Below, in pieces: positions 13,775-17,046 of a DNA stretch of 17,046 bases. The first letter of the stretch is position 1; the number at the start of each line of letters is the position of its first letter. The notes beneath the pieces were generated by a model. The model was not told the DNA's origin. It was given only the letters and a program-made list of their open reading frames with translations, and did not search any database. The position numbers were made by a program, and so were the translations under genes. The DNA is from Candidatus Agrococcus pullicola (GTDB lineage Bacteria > Actinomycetota > Actinomycetes > Actinomycetales > Microbacteriaceae): assembly GCA_019115685.1 (NCBI GenBank), contig DXDC01000347.1, forward strand, positions 1 to 17,046, read 5' to 3'.

Positions 13775-15013
13775 ATGCATTCTTCCTACAAGTGGGTAGT
13801 GCTCTTTAGCGCATTCATCATCTATCTGTTCGACGCGCTCGAAATCGCGATCCTCTCGTTCGCCCTGCCCGCCGTGTCTGCGGAGTTCGGACTCGAACCC
13901 GTGCAGGGCGGTTTGCTTGCTACAGCGACACTGCTCGGGATGGGCTTTAGCGGGCCCATCATGGGGTGGCTCGCCGACAACAAGGGGCGTAAATTCGCAC
14001 TCAATGTCTGCCTGGTGCTGTTCATCCTGCTCACTGCAGCGATCTATTTCGTCCCGAACTTCACCGTGTTCCTCATCCTGCGCTTCGTCGCTGGCCTGGG
14101 GCTCGGAGGCGTGTGGAGCATCATCTCCGCATTCGTCGTAGAGACCTGGCCGCCCCATCAGCGCGGCAAGGCCGTGGCGTTTGTCCTCGCGTCATTCCCG
14201 ATCGGGGGAGTAGCGGCCGCGCAGCTTGCGAGTTGGATGATGCCCCACTGGCGGGAGATGTTCCTCGTTGCCGGGCTATCGGCCATCCTGCCACTGCTCC
14301 TTTCGATCTTCCTGCTGCGGGAGTCGGAGGCGTGGCGCGAGCAGAGGGCGCTCGCACAGGTCTCCGCGGAGAAGACCAACGTGTCACTGACCGAGATCTT
14401 CAGGCCCGGGCTTGCTCGCGTCACAATCTTTGCCAGCCTTGTCGCCACCGCCGCGTTCGTCGCCTACTACGGTGCAAGCACCTGGCTGCCGAGCTATCTT
14501 GAGACCGAGCGCGGACTCGATGCGCAGTCCGTTGGACAGTTCATGACCTGGCTCAACCTCGGCATGTTCGCTGGATACATTGTGTTCGGATGGCTCGCCG
14601 ACAAGATCGGCAAGAAGAACGCACTACTCCTATCGATGTTCGGGTCGGGCGTGCTGATGCCGCTCTACGGCATCGTGACCGACCAGTCCGTGCTGCTCTG
14701 GCTCGGCCCCCTCTACGCATTCTTCATGACGTTCGCTGGGCTGTTCGGATCCTATCTGGGCGAGCTTTTCCCGACTCGGGTGCGCGCGACGGGAGCCGGC
14801 TTCACATTCAACGTCGGCCGCGGTGTCTCAGCGTTTGCACCGATGATCCTCGGCGGCATCGCGGCAGCGGCATCCTTCGCGACCGGCCTCATCGTCGCGG
14901 GGCTCATTTTCCTGCTCGGCGGTGTATTCCTGCTCTTCTTGCCGAAGGCCCCCTCAGACCACAAGAACGCCACGAAAACATCCACACTGAAGGGAGTCAA
15001 CGCAGATGCGTAG
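13775..15013 (+). CDS. MFS transporter, related to aromatic-acid/H+ symporters (AAHS) and sialate permeases
   Basis: This is a 412-residue membrane transporter with the 12-helix layout of the major facilitator superfamily. Motif A occurs in both halves: GWLADNKGRK (64-73) and GWLADKIGKK (about 272-281). RFVAGLGLGGVW (103-114) is the fourth-helix motif, and GELFPTRVRATGAGFTFNVG is the segment shared by AAHS/NanT-type symporters. The first helix carries FDALEIAI, with Asp20 and Glu23 in place of the DGYD seen in classic aromatic-acid carriers. ATG 13775 follows a good GGAAGGA. Its stop overlaps the cyclase gene by eight bases. The substrate is probably an organic, perhaps aromatic, acid that feeds the two downstream enzymes; direction is likely import. 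Confidence 0.93.
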   Translation: MHSSYKWVVLFSAFIIYLFDALEIAILSFALPAVSAEFGLEPVQGGLLATATLLGMGFSGPIMGWLADNKGRKFALNVCLVLFILLTAAIYFVPNFTVFLILRFVAGLGLGGVWSIISAFVVETWPPHQRGKAVAFVLASFPIGGVAAAQLASWMMPHWREMFLVAGLSAILPLLLSIFLLRESEAWREQRALAQVSAEKTNVSLTEIFRPGLARVTIFASLVATAAFVAYYGASTWLPSYLETERGLDAQSVGQFMTWLNLGMFAGYIVFGWLADKIGKKNALLLSMFGSGVLMPLYGIVTDQSVLLWLGPLYAFFMTFAGLFGSYLGELFPTRVRATGAGFTFNVGRGVSAFAPMILGGIAAAASFATGLIVAGLIFLLGGVFLLFLPKAPSDHKNATKTSTLKGVNADA

Positions 15014-15782
15014 AATCGTCGACATCTCCGTGCCGCTGAAGGCAGGCATCCGATCGGATCCACCCGGGCACGAACCGCAGATCCAATACTTCAACCATCG
15101 GCAAACGGCCGAAGACGTCGTCGCTTTCTTCCCCGGGGCCAGCGTGAACGACTTGCCCGACGGCGAGGGCTGGGCGATCGAGCGGATCACCGCGAGTACC
15201 CACACGGGAACCCACCTGGATGCTCCTTATCACTACTCGTCGATCATGGACGGCGGCAAGCGGGCGATCACGATCGACGAGGTGCCGCTGGACTGGTGCT
15301 TCCAGAGGGGAGTGAAGCTCGACTTCAGACACTTCGAGAGCGGTTACGTCGTCACCCCTGGAGACATCGATGCCGAGCTCGAGCGGATCGGCCACACCCT
15401 TGAGGAGCTCGACATCGTGCTCGTCAACACGAGTGCGGGTGTCCGGTACGGCGAGGACGATTACGTTTCGACCGGATGCGGGATCGGTCGGGACGCGACC
15501 CTGCATCTCCTGCGCCAGGGCGTACGAGTGACGGGCACGGATGCGTGGAGCTGGGATGCGCCGTTCGTGTACACCGCCGAGCGCTATCGAGAGGACCAGG
15601 ATGCCAGCATCATCTGGGAAGGCCACCGTGCGGGTCGTGAGATCGGCTACTGTCACATCGAGAAGCTGCACAATCTCGAATCGCTGCCGCCCTCCGGCTT
15701 CCAGGTCGCCTGCTTCCCGGTGAAGATTCATGAGGCTTCTGCCGGCTGGACCAGGGCCGTCGCAATCTTCGAGGAGGACTGA
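15006..15782 (+). CDS. Cyclase family metal-dependent hydrolase (kynurenine formamidase / isatin hydrolase superfamily)
   Basis: This is a 258-residue enzyme of the cyclase superfamily, which includes kynurenine formamidase and isatin hydrolase and hydrolyses amide-type bonds with a bound divalent metal. The diagnostic motif HTGTHLDAPYHY lies at 66-77, giving His66, His70, Asp72 and His76 as metal or catalytic residues. The C-terminal conserved glutamate is in IEKLHNLESL (Glu219). A distinctive stretch GTDAWSWDAPF (177-187) and the ending CFPVKIHEASAGWTRAVAIF suggest a subgroup distinct from KynB. ATG 15006 overlaps the transporter stop and is preceded by AAGGGAG. It is cytoplasmic. Its own substrate cannot be read from sequence. 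A cyclic amide, lactam or lactone related to the transported compound is the working guess. Confidence 0.93.
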   Translation: MRRIVDISVPLKAGIRSDPPGHEPQIQYFNHRQTAEDVVAFFPGASVNDLPDGEGWAIERITASTHTGTHLDAPYHYSSIMDGGKRAITIDEVPLDWCFQRGVKLDFRHFESGYVVTPGDIDAELERIGHTLEELDIVLVNTSAGVRYGEDDYVSTGCGIGRDATLHLLRQGVRVTGTDAWSWDAPFVYTAERYREDQDASIIWEGHRAGREIGYCHIEKLHNLESLPPSGFQVACFPVKIHEASAGWTRAVAIFEED

Positions 15783-16741
15783 TGCGCATCGCATCCATCG
15801 ACATCGACGGCGTTCGCCGATTCGGCAGACTCGAAGGCGACAGCTTCGTGCCGCTCTCGACCGGGCAGGACCCACTGGGCCTACTGGATAGCGAGTTCAC
15901 GGACGAACTGGAGTGGGATGCTTCCGTGCCGTTTCCTGACGACGCACCGCTGCATCCGCCACTGCCGGTCACGACGCTCCGTGACTTCATCACCTTCGAA
16001 CAGCACACGGCGGGTTCACTGCGCTCGGTGACCGGGAAGTCCGAGGTGCCGCCCGCCTGGTTCGAAGCTCCCGCCTTCTACTTCACGAATCCGCACGCTG
16101 CGATCGGGTCCGGTGTCGACGTGCCGGTGCCGCCCGGTTGCGAGGTGTTCGACTTCGAGCTCGAAGTCGGCGCGGTCATCGGTCGCGACGGCTACAATCT
16201 CTCGGTCGAGGAGGCTTGGGAGCACATCGCCGGCTTCACGATCTTCAATGATTGGTCGGCGCGTGACCTGCAGCAGCGGGAGATGCGCGTCGGTCTCGGC
16301 CCCGCGAAGGGCAAGGACACCGCCACCACACTGGGGCCGGTCGTCGTGACGAAGGACCAACTCGAGCACGCCCGTCGAGGTGACCGTTACGACCTCGCGA
16401 TGGAGGTGTTCGTCAACGATCTGCGAATCGGCGGCGACAGCCTCGCGAACATGGCCTGGTCCTTCGCCGAGCTCGTCGCCTACGCAAGTCGCGGTACATG
16501 GGTGCGGCGGGGTGACATTCTCGGGTCCGGAACCGCGGGAGGGGGGTGCCTTGCCGAGTTCTGGGGCTGGAGTGAGGAACGTACACCGCCACCACTCGCA
16601 GTCGGCGATGTCGTCACCATGAAGGTCGAAAGCATCGGGACGATTGCGAACCGCGTCGTCGCCGGGCCCGCTCTTCACGACGTCCCGCCGGCGAAGCGGG
16701 TCGAGTGGAGCGAACCTCCGTTGCCCGGCGTCACCGAATAA
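15782..16741 (+). CDS. Fumarylacetoacetate hydrolase (FAH) family protein
   Basis: This is a 319-residue FAH-family enzyme. Members cleave C-C bonds of acylpyruvates, hydrate or decarboxylate 2-oxo-acids, or open lactones using a bound divalent metal. Visible active-site segments: LRDFITFEQH (Asp68 region), YFTNPHAAIGSG (100-111), DFELEVGAVIGRDG with metal ligands Glu126 and Glu128, and FNDWSARDLQ with Asp157. The cofactor-loop KGKDTATTLGP (176-186) and GSGTAGGGCLAE are also present. The fold appears complete, with an N-terminal domain of about 60 residues. The ATG at 15782 overlaps the cyclase stop by one base (TGATG) after GAGGAGG, so translation is coupled. It presumably acts on a later intermediate than the cyclase; the substrate is unknown. 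Confidence 0.93.
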   Translation: MRIASIDIDGVRRFGRLEGDSFVPLSTGQDPLGLLDSEFTDELEWDASVPFPDDAPLHPPLPVTTLRDFITFEQHTAGSLRSVTGKSEVPPAWFEAPAFYFTNPHAAIGSGVDVPVPPGCEVFDFELEVGAVIGRDGYNLSVEEAWEHIAGFTIFNDWSARDLQQREMRVGLGPAKGKDTATTLGPVVVTKDQLEHARRGDRYDLAMEVFVNDLRIGGDSLANMAWSFAELVAYASRGTWVRRGDILGSGTAGGGCLAEFWGWSEERTPPPLAVGDVVTMKVESIGTIANRVVAGPALHDVPPAKRVEWSEPPLPGVTE

Positions 16742-16750
16742 CTGGAGCGA

Positions 16751-17046
16751 TCAGGGGCTCAGGTGCTCGGGATCCTGCAGCAAATGCAGCACTGCCGCCC
16801 GATCGCTGGCGAGCGCGCGCTCAAGTGCCGGAGCGAAATCCTCGGTGCGCTCGACGCGCTCGCCGAAGCATCCGAACGACCGCGCCATGGCTGCGAAATC
16901 GGGATTCTCGAGAGCCGTCCCCGATTGCCTACCCGGGTACCACTGTTCCTGATGCTCGCGAATCGTGCCGAACATCCCGTTATCGAACACGATCGTCAGC
17001 GGTTTGGCCCCGTACGTGACCGCGGTGTTCAGTTCCTGGCAATTCA
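16751..17046 (-). CDS. Thiamine-diphosphate-dependent enzyme, C-terminal part (5' end outside window)
   Basis: This is the C-terminal piece of an acetolactate-synthase-like ThDP enzyme, about 98 residues seen of a usual 530-600. The frame is open to the window edge and reads CQELNTAVTYGAKPLTIVFD, then NGMFGTIREHQEQWYPG, NPDFAAMARSFG and FAPALERALAS, ending DPEHLSP. NGMFGTIREHQE follows the cofactor-binding motif, whose GDG part must lie beyond the edge. This family includes acetolactate synthase, benzoylformate and oxalyl-CoA decarboxylases and ring-opening diketone hydrolases, so the reaction cannot be chosen here. It converges on the FAH gene with nine bases between stops and may belong to the same catabolic locus. 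Confidence 0.88.
   Translation of the reverse strand, partial: NCQELNTAVTYGAKPLTIVFDNGMFGTIREHQEQWYPGRQSGTALENPDFAAMARSFGCFGERVERTEDFAPALERALASDRAAVLHLLQDPEHLSP

Noticed and set aside
1..17046. CRISPR arrays, tRNA or rRNA genes, transposase genes, riboswitches
   Set aside because: None seen on either strand by inspection; no spaced direct repeats of array type, no cloverleaf-like conserved segments, no transposase motifs.

Overview
The window is high-GC DNA from an actinobacterium, most likely in or near the Microbacteriaceae. The grounds are strong G/C preference at third codon positions, frequent GTG starts and 1-8 base gene overlaps, a DUF222/HNH-nuclease gene of the type typical of these bacteria, probable leaderless promoters, and a marked excess of the hexamer GGATGC/GCATCC. 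No plasmid, phage, insertion-sequence, CRISPR, rRNA or tRNA signal was seen. The assignment rests on style, not on a marker gene.

Region 1 (1-3442, plus strand) is a siderophore-type iron ABC importer: a FecCD permease cut by the window edge, a second FecCD permease, an ATPase and a lipoprotein substrate-binding protein. The first three overlap by four bases. The binding protein follows after a 22-base gap with a good ribosome binding site. It converges with region 2 at a perfect 9-bp hairpin that contains both stop codons.

Region 2 (10260 down to 3450, minus strand) is a long co-directional series. First come a NarL-type sensor kinase and its response regulator (overlapping). Then a doubtful small ORF and a small lipoprotein. 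Last is a coupled four-gene unit: NatA-like ATPase, NatB-like ABC-2 permease, a PaiB-family FMN-binding protein and a YtcJ-type amidohydrolase. This looks like a sensing and export or detoxification locus; the substrate is not readable from sequence. Upstream of it lies the DUF222/HNH nuclease gene (11991-10357), then a 308-base AT-richer stretch, then an unrecognised 211-residue protein (12935-12300).

Region 3 (13008-16741, plus strand) is a TetR regulator followed by a tight operon of an MFS transporter related to aromatic-acid/H+ symporters, a cyclase-family metal hydrolase and a fumarylacetoacetate-hydrolase-family enzyme. A palindrome with 6-bp arms overlaps the candidate promoter of the transporter gene and is a probable TetR operator. 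Converging on the operon, nine bases beyond its last stop, is the C-terminal part of a thiamine-diphosphate enzyme (17046-16751, cut by the window edge). Together these look like a catabolic cluster for an aromatic or cyclic acid whose substrate is unknown. It is the best candidate in the window for an undescribed pathway.

At four minus-strand genes (7529, 8089, 10260, 12935) a TANNNT hexamer sits six or seven bases before the start codon without a well-placed Shine-Dalgarno sequence, which is the geometry of leaderless transcription.
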